From Chloromonas sp. AAM2 (Eukaryota > Chlorophyta > Chlorophyceae > Chlamydomonadales > Chlamydomonadaceae), in contig QAXH01002089.1 of the NCBI GenBank assembly GCA_004335635.1, positions 1-14,428 of the forward strand: DNA of 14,428 bases. Direction: 5' to 3'. Of this stretch, positions 9,101 through 13,860 are shown in pieces (within the stretch, counting starts at the first letter, position 1; every line of letters begins with the position of its first letter). Under the pieces are notes generated by a model. It did not search any database, was not told the DNA's origin, and was given only the letters and a program-made list of their open reading frames with translations. The translations under genes were made by a program, and so were the position numbers.

Positions 9101-9634
9101 TCCTGCCCCTGCCCACATTGGGCACCACATTGGTTCCCACCTTGCCGTTCTCGACCGTAGTGTCGGCCACGCGCATAATAATACGAAGACCCTGCAATGT
9201 TCGACCAATGCAGCACAAAATGGCGAACTGGGCTTCCAGGGTTTTCAAGGTTGCCTTGAATGCCAACCTGGCGAGGGCTGAGGTGGCCGCCTGATCAAAC
9301 TCAGCGAAAGAGCGACAGGGCTCACCTGATGTTGACGCAAAGAGATGCCATGCTGTCGAATGGCTGGCTTGCAGAATTGCCCTGCAGCCATCAAGTTAAA
9401 GTCCTTGATACAACTGCCTTTGCACGCGATTCGTTGCCGATGTGCAACTGCACGATTTGTGGATGGCAAAACACGCCTGCACCTACCGACTTTTCCAGAC
9501 TTGTGCTTGAAGCAAAGGTCTGCACGTCCAGCATAGAAGGCTGATGGGGTTAGCCGCCATACACTGCCAGCACGCCCACGGCTAGTCACGCCTTGTGGCT
9601 TCCCCAAAGAGTTCACGATGCGTGCCAGGGTCAT
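1..9634 (-). CDS. Large multi-exon alanine-rich coiled-coil protein (gene model, 3' end beyond window)
   Basis: The exons read on the minus strand are 9634-9487, 9381-9326, 9191-9141, 8863-8771, 8583-8512, 8258-8094, 7752-7573, 7339-7154, 6942-6751, 6510-6369, 5951-5779, 5555-5406, 5152-5021, 4763-4632, 4433-4362, 4090-3932, 3614-3489, 3275-3081, 2773-2663, 2214-2089, 1896-1774, 1344-1252, 932-678 and 155-1. Each junction has AG at the acceptor and GT at the donor, and the frame stays open across all of them, giving about 1,095 visible residues. From about residue 86 the sequence is Ala/Glu/Gln/Lys/Arg-rich with regularly spaced Leu, typical of long coiled coils. It has no signal peptide, no evident membrane segment and no catalytic motif. 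I infer a filament, cytoskeletal, basal-body or scaffold role, but this is not proven and no orthologue is recognised. The coiled-coil part is secure as a gene. The first three exons and the start are less certain, and the introns over 400 bases (156-677, 1345-1773, 2215-2662, 5952-6368) could hide further exons. Confidence 0.8.
678..932 (-). CDS. Coiled-coil exon 23 (85 aa)
   Basis: The exon is 255 bases, the longest in the gene, and phase 0, with acceptor CATGTGCAG and donor CAG|GTGTGT. A strong coil (ILSREVERLRDELEAARGR) is followed by an Ala/Thr-rich patch and a second coil (MRLELERRSAALSAAQSA). The patch around TTPTAAAASED may be a flexible break. Confidence 0.85.
1024..1045. repeat. CAA microsatellite
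   Basis: A short run of CAA trinucleotides lies just left of the telomere-like array in the same intron. Confidence 0.8.
1056..1089 (+). repeat. Intronic telomere-like TTAGGG array
   Basis: Five perfect TTAGGG units (1060-1089) are preceded by AGGG, inside the intron between exons 22 and 23. The gene's own transcript would carry CCCTAA. A further TTAGGG lies at about 1102-1107, within a short repeat of the AGGGCCTTCAT flank. This is an interstitial telomeric sequence. Confidence 0.9.
1252..1344 (-). CDS. Coiled-coil exon 22 (31 aa)
   Basis: The exon is 93 bases and phase 0, with preferred acceptor CACCTGCAG and donor CAG|GTAAGA. It encodes ARNQAEASAAEASALQARME and then SLRQIQNLQ. The frame is open for about 11 codons upstream of this acceptor, so the 5' edge could lie slightly further right. 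Confidence 0.75.
1774..1896 (-). CDS. Coiled-coil exon 21 (41 aa)
   Basis: The exon is 123 bases and phase 0, with acceptor CTGTTCAG and donor GAG|GTGAGA. It contains heptads such as LRAARAEVEALRASEEALQR. Confidence 0.85.
2089..2214 (-). CDS. Coiled-coil exon 20 (42 aa)
   Basis: The exon is 126 bases and phase 0, with acceptor GCTTGCAG and donor CAG|GTGCGG. It encodes SLAEAAEQLRQLQVSEAEAR and then a coil rich in Arg and Asp. It has no Met near its start, so it is easily missed by scans that need a start codon. Confidence 0.75.
2540..2575. repeat. 18-base tandem duplication in intron
   Basis: GGGCCGCTGTTGCTTGAA occurs twice back to back (2540-2557 and 2558-2575) in the intron between exons 19 and 20. 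Confidence 0.9.
2663..2773 (-). CDS. Coiled-coil exon 19 (37 aa)
   Basis: The exon is 111 bases and phase 0, with acceptor GGCGCAG and preferred donor GAG|GTAACA. The frame stays open past this donor, and a second GAG|GTCTGC donor lies 36 bases downstream (adding 12 residues), so the 3' edge is uncertain. The product is a coil such as AERQAAASSEMMAALQAEVA. Confidence 0.75.
3081..3275 (-). CDS. Coiled-coil exon 18 (65 aa)
   Basis: The exon is 195 bases and phase 0, with acceptor GTTCAG and donor AAG|GTGAGA. It is heptad-rich (SRLSAELLASRDRESALVRD, then VRDMQATNDDLLVRLEALEV). Confidence 0.85.
3489..3614 (-). CDS. Coiled-coil exon 17 (42 aa)
   Basis: The exon is 126 bases and phase 0, with acceptor TTTACAG and donor GAG|GTGCGA. 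It contains acidic heptads such as AELESDLGVLRSEVEAFEEI. Its length equals six heptads and matches exon 20. Confidence 0.8.
3780..3795. repeat. TG microsatellite
   Basis: A perfect TG run lies in the intron between exons 16 and 17. Confidence 0.9.
3932..4090 (-). CDS. Coiled-coil exon 16 (53 aa)
   Basis: The exon is 159 bases and phase 0, with acceptor GCGTTGCAG and donor CAG|GTGTGA. It is a charged heptad coil (for example RELVSALEEEKKELASEGKK), less alanine-rich than the preceding exons. Confidence 0.8.
4362..4433 (-). CDS. Coiled-coil exon 15 (24 aa)
   Basis: The exon is 72 bases and phase 0, between acceptor ACGTGCAG and donor AAG|GTGGGG. It encodes a coil ending SRLKLQVEELK. Confidence 0.75.
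4632..4763 (-). CDS. Hendecad-repeat exon 14 (44 aa)
   Basis: The exon is 132 bases and phase 0, with acceptor GCGCAG and donor CAG|GTACGG. Its four 11-residue units are AATAARLQEVQ, AASAAKLAEVQ, ASAAMRLQEAQ and AARQTAIEELQ. Each ends in Glu-(Val/Ala/Leu)-Gln, so the repeat is clearer than in exon 13. Identical length, phase and repeat count suggest the two exons arose by duplication or by growth of one repeat. Confidence 0.85.
5021..5152 (-). CDS. Hendecad-repeat exon 13 (44 aa)
   Basis: The exon is 132 bases and phase 0, with acceptor GGCTGCAG|G reading as CTGCAG before GCT, and donor CAG|GTGCGA. Its 44 residues divide into four 11-residue units: AAEAAAIKAAE, AAAIEKMAVVE, AAAQVKLVEAE and EAAAAKIMEAQ. 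Hendecads give a straight or slightly right-handed coiled coil. The next exon has the same length and unit number. Confidence 0.85.
5286..5356. repeat. 35/36-base tandem duplication in intron
   Basis: Two copies (5286-5321 and 5322-5356) share AGCTACTCTATCATCATACA and differ by one length change and a few bases in their first third. They lie in the intron between exons 12 and 13. Confidence 0.9.
5406..5555 (-). CDS. Alanine-rich coiled-coil exon 12 (50 aa)
   Basis: The exon is 150 bases and phase 0, with acceptor GTTCAG and donor CAG|GTCAGT. It is very alanine-rich (for example EAEAKAAASAAALAEATAA), continuing the low-complexity helical region. Confidence 0.8.
5779..5951 (-). CDS. Coiled-coil exon 11 (58 aa with split Gly)
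   Basis: The exon is 173 bases. Its acceptor CCCGCAG is followed at once by GTGAGG, and the split codon G|GT gives Gly. The donor is AAG|GTGGGT. It encodes an alanine run (about seven Ala in a row), then a non-helical patch (GASDPRSKTDTEQ) and a renewed coil (SMSKQLAELQLK). The Pro-containing patch may be a second small break in the rod. Confidence 0.8.
6341..6358. repeat. TG microsatellite beside a donor site
   Basis: Nine TG units lie about ten bases inside the intron after exon 10. In the transcript this is a CA run immediately after the 5' splice site. Confidence 0.9.
6369..6510 (-). CDS. Coiled-coil exon 10 (47 aa plus split codon)
   Basis: The exon is 142 bases, phase 0 at its start and phase 1 at its end. 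The acceptor is ATTGGCAG and the donor is G|GTAGGC. It is a Gln/Ala/Glu-rich coil (LKQQLQQTTRQLKQEVEAAQ). A CA dinucleotide run follows the donor by about ten bases. The phase-1 end is unique among the coiled-coil exons and is matched by the next exon's acceptor. Confidence 0.8.
6751..6942 (-). CDS. Coiled-coil exon 9 (64 aa)
   Basis: The exon is 192 bases and phase 0, with acceptor CCACGCAG and donor CAG|GTGTGT. It starts as a classical charged heptad coil (DELENLQSQLEEKETALTEA) and becomes alanine-rich towards its end (EARAAAEAARAQ), marking the change to the alanine-rich middle of the rod. Confidence 0.85.
7154..7339 (-). CDS. Coiled-coil exon 8 with Gly/Lys/Arg-rich linker (62 aa)
   Basis: The exon is 186 bases and phase 0, with acceptor TTATTAG and donor CAG|GTGAGG. 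Coiled coil at each end flanks a flexible basic linker (SSRGKGSKGFGRGAGS, about residues 284-299 of the model). This is the only clear break in the long coil, so it may be a hinge between two rod segments or a nucleic-acid or membrane-contact site. That role is inference. Confidence 0.8.
7573..7752 (-). CDS. Coiled-coil exon 7 (60 aa)
   Basis: The exon is 180 bases and phase 0. Its acceptor, GACAACAG, is formed by the end of a tandem repeat array. The donor is CAG|GTACGG. The 60 residues are heptad-like (for example QALTEALSEQLAEAQKGRA). Confidence 0.85.
7756..7843. repeat. 22-base tandem repeat, four copies
   Basis: Four contiguous 22-base units (7756-7777, 7778-7799, 7800-7821, 7822-7843) have consensus TTGTCAGGCAGACAGMAACA plus CA. 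They differ at two positions only. The array begins three bases from the acceptor of exon 7. Confidence 0.95.
8094..8258 (-). CDS. Coiled-coil exon 6 (55 aa)
   Basis: The exon is 165 bases and phase 0, with acceptor CAG|GCC and donor CAG|GTGCAG. It is strongly coiled coil, with alternating Leu/Ala core and Glu/Arg/Lys flanks such as ELEARAKEVEERD. A second possible donor, CAG|GTTCTG, lies six bases further on and would add two residues (Val-Gln). I prefer the first because GTGC donors recur in this gene. Confidence 0.8.
8512..8583 (-). CDS. Coiled-coil exon 5 (24 aa)
   Basis: The exon is 72 bases and phase 0, lying between a CCTTCGCAG acceptor and a CAG|GTGGGC donor. It encodes LHMEEQDSLIEGLQELVV followed by a polar end. 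It has the same length as the exon at 4362-4433, although the two sequences are not obviously related. Confidence 0.75.
8771..8863 (-). CDS. Coiled-coil exon 4 (31 aa)
   Basis: The acceptor is CTCTGCCAG and the donor is CAG|GTGGGT, both in phase 0. This is the first exon with clear heptad character, as in AALQEALSKVALLEQQ, so it marks the start of the coiled-coil region (about residue 86). The acceptor is directly followed by GTG, so the boundary carries an AG|GT. Confidence 0.7.
9141..9191 (-). CDS. Exon 3 of the coiled-coil gene
   Basis: This is a 51-base, phase-0 exon between an ACATTGCAG acceptor and an AAG|GTGGGA donor, encoding GLRIIMRVADTTVENGK. It joins in frame to the exon at 8863-8771. 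The frame is also open upstream of the acceptor (to about 9290), so the exon's 5' edge is uncertain. Confidence 0.4.
9326..9381 (-). CDS. Exon 2 of the coiled-coil gene
   Basis: The acceptor is GGCTGCAG and the donor is CATCAG|GTGAGC, the closest match to a donor consensus in this part of the window. The exon supplies 18 codons plus the split Gly codon, and its sequence ends in ISLRQHQ. If exon 1 is not spliced at 9486, this is the 3' part of a single exon 9326-9634. No domain is recognised. Confidence 0.4.
9487..9634 (-). CDS. Exon 1 (putative start) of the coiled-coil gene
   Basis: The exon begins at ATG 9634-9632. An in-frame TAA lies five codons upstream (9652-9650), so this is the first possible start in the frame unless an upstream exon exists. 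It encodes about 49 residues, beginning MTLARIVNSLGK, that are basic and not coiled coil. The proposed donor is G|GTAGGT (phase 1). Alternatively the reading frame stays open without splicing through to 9326, because the proposed intron 9382-9486 is 105 bases (35 codons) with no stop. I recognise no domain. The link to the downstream coiled-coil exons rests on phase compatibility and on the absence of an obvious polyadenylation signal between them. Confidence 0.4.
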
Positions 9635-10900
9635 CGCTCCCGGACACGGTTAATCCTTCAAGGGGAAACAGAGCCTACTGAAATGGTGGCCATGCGCAAC
9701 TTCAGGATAAGCACAGGCGCGCATTGGTTGTCAGGATGGGCAAATGCGCGAATGGGAAACCGATACGTTACTGCGTTTGACTTTTTGGGTAACTTTACTT
9801 AGCTGAAAGGGGAATCGCACCCCATGGTAAGTCTGTATCCACCAAGACTTGTAAAGGAACAGAAAACTTTATTGCATTATGTTAACATATGTATGACTGT
9901 CTACGACCCTAGCCTGTGTGTGGAGCAGTGTCGAGTGTTCCCGGATCAGATGTGAAACCACTTTGCGCAAAGTACCTCAAATTGGCCAATTGCCTGACTA
10001 CGCTCTGCGCCACTTTGGTCATGCATGGCTTGTGCTTGCATGGTGGCACATGATCACATGATCTTGTAAGTGTCAAGTTATAAGTGTGACCTTGTACTTG
10101 CAGTGCAGTCATGACGCCACCGGGTTTGATACTTACTCGCAGCTCTCTCGACCTGGTAATAAAAAGTAACGCCCAAAATGTGGCATTATCCGTCAGACAC
10201 CAGGCCCATATCAGTCCTATGTATGCAAAACACGTACCGCAAGTGGTCAAAATGGCCCTGCAGGTGTCAGCATGCGACTCTGGTGTAGACTTTGCCATGT
10301 CTGGTACCACATGTCTGGTAGTTGGGTGGGACACCAACGACAAGCTTTGTTCGCTTGTGGAGGCATTTTGTGCGCTCCGGCACTCAAAAGCGAGTAGAAG
10401 GGCACAAAAATGGGAATCAGCCTCCGAAACCATGGCGTTCTGAAGGCAGCACATCTAAGGGAGTGTCTAAGCATTGAGTCAACCAATCACTGACCACAAT
10501 CATCGGCGCAGCCAGGCGTCATTTGCGAAAGCATACTGCAGGCGTTGGCAAGCAGGTTGAGAACCTTCAGCCCGAGAGCCCTTCTACCCCTTTCTGAGTT
10601 CGACCGCACAACTTGTGGGGAGTTTTCACGCGCTGCTTTTGGACTGTAGGTAGCAGTCTGCCACGCCCAGTCTGCATATCGATGTCTGGATATTTACGTG
10701 GCTGCATGCCAAGCCCATCGGTTTGTCATGCACTGGGCAGAGTCTCTGGGTTTCTAAGTGTCTGGGCCTACAGCTTGCATGTTGCATCCTTGCATGCTGA
10801 GTTTCAGGGTGTCAGTGTAACAGTATCAGGATAGACCCTGTCTGTTACGGATATATCCCAGATCAAAGGATAATCCATAAATCAACCTTCGGGTTGGCGC
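9635..10900. other. Intergenic stretch with no convincing gene
   Basis: The left part should hold the promoter and 5' UTR of the coiled-coil gene if its start at 9634 is right; I see no clear TATA box. A minus-strand AATAAA lies near 9870 and a plus-strand TGTAA at 9850-9854. ORFs overlap on opposite strands between 9909 and 10454 and are described separately. Confidence 0.5.
9909..10454 (-). other. 181-codon ORF, doubtful
   Basis: The ORF opens at 10454 and stops at 9909. It is Cys/Ser/Thr-rich with no coiled coil, no clear domain and no recognised motif. A 110-codon ORF (10111-10443) lies on the opposite strand across it, so at most one is likely to be real. An AATAAA near 9870 on the same strand follows the stop by about 35 bases, which is weak support because green algae usually use TGTAA. 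Confidence 0.15.
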
Positions 10901-10954
10901 TTTTCATAAGGCAGTTGCATCATTCACAGGTGTAACTGTATCATAACTGATGTG

Positions 10955-11107
10955 CGGGTTTCTGGGTCTCTGGGTTTCCAAGTCTGTACCTGGAAGTTTC
11001 ATCCTGGCAGTTGTGGCATGAGCACAAGTAGAGGCAGTTGCCTGCTTCACTAAGCCCATGACTTTCAGCAGCATACCCAGCAACGCAGAGACCTGAACAC
11101 CCTACTT
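10955..11107. repeat. 153-base degenerate repeat, copy A
   Basis: The unit begins with GGGTTTCTGGGTCTCTGGGTT and contains AGTCTGTACCTGGAA, GCATGAGCACA, AAGCCCATGACTTTCAGCAG and CCCAGCAACGCAGAGACCTG. It is followed head to tail by copy B. No gene product is indicated. Confidence 0.85.
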
Positions 11108-11260
11108 GGGTCTCTGGGTCTCTAGGCTTCTGAGTCTGTACTTGGAAATCCACTGCATGGCAATCAGAGCATGAGCACCCATAGAGGCAGGCACTTGCCT
11201 GCCGCACCAAGCCCATGACTTTCAGCAGCACACCCAGCAACCCAGAGACCTGAAGACCGT
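11108..11260. repeat. 153-base degenerate repeat, copy B
   Basis: This is a direct tandem copy of unit A with the same order of blocks: GGGTCTCTGGGTCTCT, AGTCTGTACTTGGAA, GCATGAGCACC, AAGCCCATGACTTTCAGCAG and CCCAGCAACCCAGAGACCTG. By eye most of the positions match. Confidence 0.85.
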
Positions 11261-11850
11261 TGTGGTGGTTGTGTTGTTGTTTGTTGCTTTATGCAACTCA
11301 CATGTTCCTGGCTCAACAGGTGTTGTTGTTGCCACCTTCTGTTGCCATAAAACAGCTGGTGTTGCTAACAACAAACTTGTTGAAACAGTCCATCAGCCCA
11401 TACTGCAACATCACCATGCCCACAGCAGCTCTTGTCGTGACCACTCAACACCATCTGTTGTGCAGGCTCCTGAATTCGCACATTACTTGTCGCTCACCCG
11501 CCTACCTGTCCTGGTCCTGCTTCACCTGGCCACAGCAACTGTAGTAGTGGCTACATCTGTTCGCTCGTCTGCGGCACGAGACAGTGTGGTGGACACCCAT
11601 TAGCGAGTGGTCCACCATGCTAATCTCAGACATCCAGAGACCCGTATACCGAGCCAAAGCATCATTTGGGTCTGCAGGATCCCTATCCATACCTTTGCAG
11701 CTTATGCAACACGGCCAGGCGGCATGAGAATATTTGGGTACACCTCGGTGCACCCCAGGAGCACGCTTGCACAATGGCCGCTTTACTGACTTCAGTCGCT
11801 TTTCTTGCTGGCCTTCTTGTATCTTAGTTTTCAGTGTCAAGTATGTATAC
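11261..11850. other. Intergenic GTT/CAA-rich stretch, no supported gene
   Basis: The left part (about 11263-11395) is rich in GTTGTT and AACAAC, giving a 113-codon plus-strand ORF (11262-11603) beginning MVVVLLFVALC that resembles a signal peptide by chance composition. A 112-codon minus-strand ORF (11502-11840) overlaps it. Neither has a recognisable domain or splice pattern. Confidence 0.4.
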
Positions 11851-11853
11851 TCT

Positions 11854-11939
11854 GTAGACCTGTTTCAAAGTTGAATGAAAAGGAGAACACAGAGGGTTGA
11901 GAGAGGAGAGGGGAGGGAGGGAACCACCAACAGGTCTAC
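11854..11939. repeat. 11-base inverted repeat around a purine tract
   Basis: GTAGACCTGTT (11854-11864) and its exact complement AACAGGTCTAC (11929-11939) flank about 64 bases that are strongly purine-rich, including GGGGAGGGAGGG at about 11910-11921. It may be a small mobile-element remnant or a hairpin. Confidence 0.6.
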
Positions 11940-12142
11940 ATGCTACATGGTCTACACTAACAAGCATGCGTATACCATGTCTTCACCGGTATGTATGCAG
12001 TGGCCACCTGCCGACTAGTATGCCGGTGTAATCAATTGGCATTGATTGCATGTCAACAAGATGTACATGAAGACACTTCCTACCATCGGCTGCTTGTTAG
12101 ACAACACGCCTGAGACTTACAGACCCAAAGACGGTGCAGCTA

Positions 12143-12284
12143 GGTTTCTGGTTCTTCAGATTTCGAAGCCTACGCCTCAAGACTCCTCAGGACAACCATG
12201 GCGCCAATGCAAGTACGTGCCTGCCACACCAAGGGCATTGCTTTTGGGCAGCACACCCAGCAATCCTCTGACCTGGAGACCCCA
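12143..12284. repeat. Degenerate repeat, diverged copy C
   Basis: It shares with A and B the blocks TGCCTGCCACACCAAG, GCAGCACACCCAGCAA and a GACCTGGAGACC end, with heavy divergence elsewhere. It lies about 900 bases from copy B in the same orientation. Confidence 0.6.
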
Positions 12285-12295
12285 TCACAGTACAC

Positions 12296-12369
12296 GCAGG
12301 TCTGTGGGTTTCTGATTTTTGAAGTCTGTGCCTGAAAATCCATACCATGGCAGTCACAGCATAGATGAC
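12296..12369. repeat. Degenerate repeat, partial copy D
   Basis: It resembles the head of the 153-base unit (GGTCTGTGGGTTTCTGA, AAGTCTGTGCCTGAAAATCC, ATGGCAGTCACAGCAT) and directly follows copy C. Confidence 0.6.
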
Positions 12370-12469
12370 AGATGGTTCAAAATCCGTTGCTGTAGTAGTT
12401 TCGGAGTTGACTCCGAATTACGGTACGGTGTGATGCATGCACGGACTCATTCATTGGGTGTCTTGTTTG

Positions 12470-13270
12470 CCGCTTTTCTGTCCTTGTCTTGCCTTAAGAA
12501 TTGTGTGTCTTCTGTTTTTTTGTCCTCTCCTCCCTGCTTTTTGTTTTCCTGTCCTGCTCCCTTGTCTTGTGTGCCTGGGTTTCTCTGCTTTTCTTTTTTG
12601 GCCGTTTCCTGTGTGGTAGGTTGCCTTTGTAGTGCCTGTTGTCAGCTGTGCTCTGTCTGCTGTTCTTGTGCCTTGTAGCGTCTTGCTCCTGGGTTTTGGC
12701 TTTCAGCTTCTTGCTTTCGCGCGTTATAGCCTTTGGTGCTGTTTGCTGTTCTGTGAAGTGGATGCCCTGCTGGGTCCTGCTTGGGGGCTTTTTGCTTGCG
12801 GTAGTTAGGTGATGTTCTTTCCTTCTTGAGGTGTGCGTGTGTAGTGGCTGGCATTGTGGTTCCTTGGGTTTGTCTGCTCTGTTCTTTCTGTTTGCTTGTG
12901 AGGTGGTTGCTCTGTTTCGCTTTGCTTTGCTTCTTGGCTCCTGTTTTCTTGCTGGAGGCTGCTGTTTTGCTTAGGCTGTGATGTGGTGCTTTGCTGTGGT
13001 CAGGTTTAGGTGGCTTCGTGGGCGGGAAGGGGCGTCCGCACGGTAGCCAATCCCTTGCTAGCGTTGTCCCTTCTTTGGTCGGTGAGCCCCACTTCTGTTG
13101 ACTCGCTTGTGAACTTCGCCCTGAACTTTGGTGGGTGCTTTGGCCTTGTCTTCTCTGGCTGACTTGCTTTTTGACCCCTGTTTTGAGGTTGGCTTCCCGG
13201 CTTTCTTTTGGCTGGTTGGATGTGGTTGCGCGCTTTCGAGTGCCTCTTTGGATTTGCCTTCGCTCTGGCC
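12470..13270. other. A-depleted, T/G-rich skewed segment
   Basis: By hand count, bases 12481-13260 of the plus strand contain about 46 A in 780 (about 6%), with T the commonest base. The minus strand is therefore almost free of T, so stop codons are rare there. No repeat unit is obvious, although TTTGCTTCTT-like words recur. Confidence 0.8.
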
Positions 13271-13399
13271 CGGTTTCTGAGTGCTGCTTGCCGATCGAAA
13301 GAGAACCTGGGGTCACGGATGATAAATGACAGAATAAGTACCAATAACTCTGAGATATATGCAGAAAACCACGCATGTCAGGCTTGGTGATGTCCAAGC

Positions 13400-13404
13400 T
13401 TACA
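13400..13404 (-). terminator. Candidate TGTAA polyadenylation signal of the GNAT gene
   Basis: TGTAA on the minus strand lies about 280 bases after the stop codon of the acetyltransferase gene. TGTAA is the usual polyadenylation signal of chlorophycean algae. It is the nearest such pentamer I found downstream. Confidence 0.3.
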
Positions 13405-13542
13405 CAACTGGGCATACCTGCAAAACAAAGAGTATGTTTGCAAGACAGCAGCAGCCAATTCACTCCTTGTTGATACCCATTGTTGGTACCCACATCACAC
13501 AATTGGCATACCTCCCAAAGTAAGTATGAGTACACTTGTAAC

Positions 13543-13606
13543 AGAGTATACATGTAAAATACATGTATACATGTAAGAGTATACATGTAAGAGTATACAT
13601 GTAAGT
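13543..13606. repeat. 14-base TACATGTA-containing tandem repeat
   Basis: GTATACATGTAAGA is repeated at 13565-13578, 13579-13592 and 13593-13606 (last base changed). A related copy lies at 13543-13557. Each unit contains the palindrome TACATGTA. The array lies in the likely 3' UTR or flank of the acetyltransferase gene. Confidence 0.9.
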
Positions 13607-13682
13607 AAGAGTACTTGAGTATACTTGTTTGTTTGTGAGACAGCAGCAGCCAACTCACGCACACAGCACTGAAAGCAGGCTT

Positions 13683-13860
13683 CTATTTGCTGTGGGGCAG
13701 GCCAATGGGCGATGCCTTGGGTGACATGGCAAAAGTGAAAGCAAAGAACTCTTTGCCGTCTTCCAGCTGGTCAAGGTTCCACTTGTTGCTCTGAATTTCT
13801 GCTTGTAGGATGTGGTTGACCTTGGCATGATCCACAAAGAACTGAGTGTCAATAAGGCAC
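13683..13860 (-). CDS. GNAT gene terminal exon (58 aa)
   Basis: The acceptor GGGGTGCAG joins the phase-2 donor of the previous exon to restore an Arg codon (DGR|CLIDTQFFVDH). The stop is TAG at 13685-13683. The sequence is amphipathic then polar, with EFFAFTFAM as a likely last strand. Confidence 0.8.

Larger units (their letters stand above)
13400..13660. repeat. Imperfect segmental duplication with internal expansion
   Basis: A segment at about 13402-13466 (CACAACTGGGCATACCTGC ... GACAGCAGCAGCCAATTCAC) recurs at about 13496-13660 (CACACAATTGGCATACCTCC ... GACAGCAGCAGCCAACTCAC). The second copy is enlarged by the TACATGTA tandem repeats. Confidence 0.7.
12642..13664 (-). other. 340-codon ORF, probably produced by base skew
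   Basis: The ORF is open from 13664 to 12642. Its second half is Lys/Gln/Ser/Thr/Arg-rich and without hydrophobic core (for example KKQSKAKQSNHLTSKQKEQS), as expected from reading a T-depleted strand. Its first part reads through 14-base tandem repeats (Tyr/Leu/His/Val-rich). No domain is recognised. A real disordered basic protein cannot be excluded, but composition explains most of the openness. Confidence 0.15.

Noticed and set aside
10941..11240. Minus-strand 99-codon ORF with two similar halves
   Set aside because: The internal similarity simply reflects the two tandem 153-base repeat units, not a repeat protein.
11262..11603. Plus-strand 113-codon ORF with signal-peptide-like start
   Set aside because: It is produced by GTT-rich low-complexity sequence. 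It overlaps an antisense ORF and shows no domain.
12296..12400. GGTTCAAAATCC at about 12375 resembling a tRNA B box
   Set aside because: No acceptor stem or correctly spaced A box and anticodon arm can be built around it.
12319..12678. Plus-strand 119-codon ORF rich in Cys, Ser, Leu and Phe
   Set aside because: It lies in the T-rich skewed segment, where Phe, Leu, Ser and Cys codons arise from composition alone.
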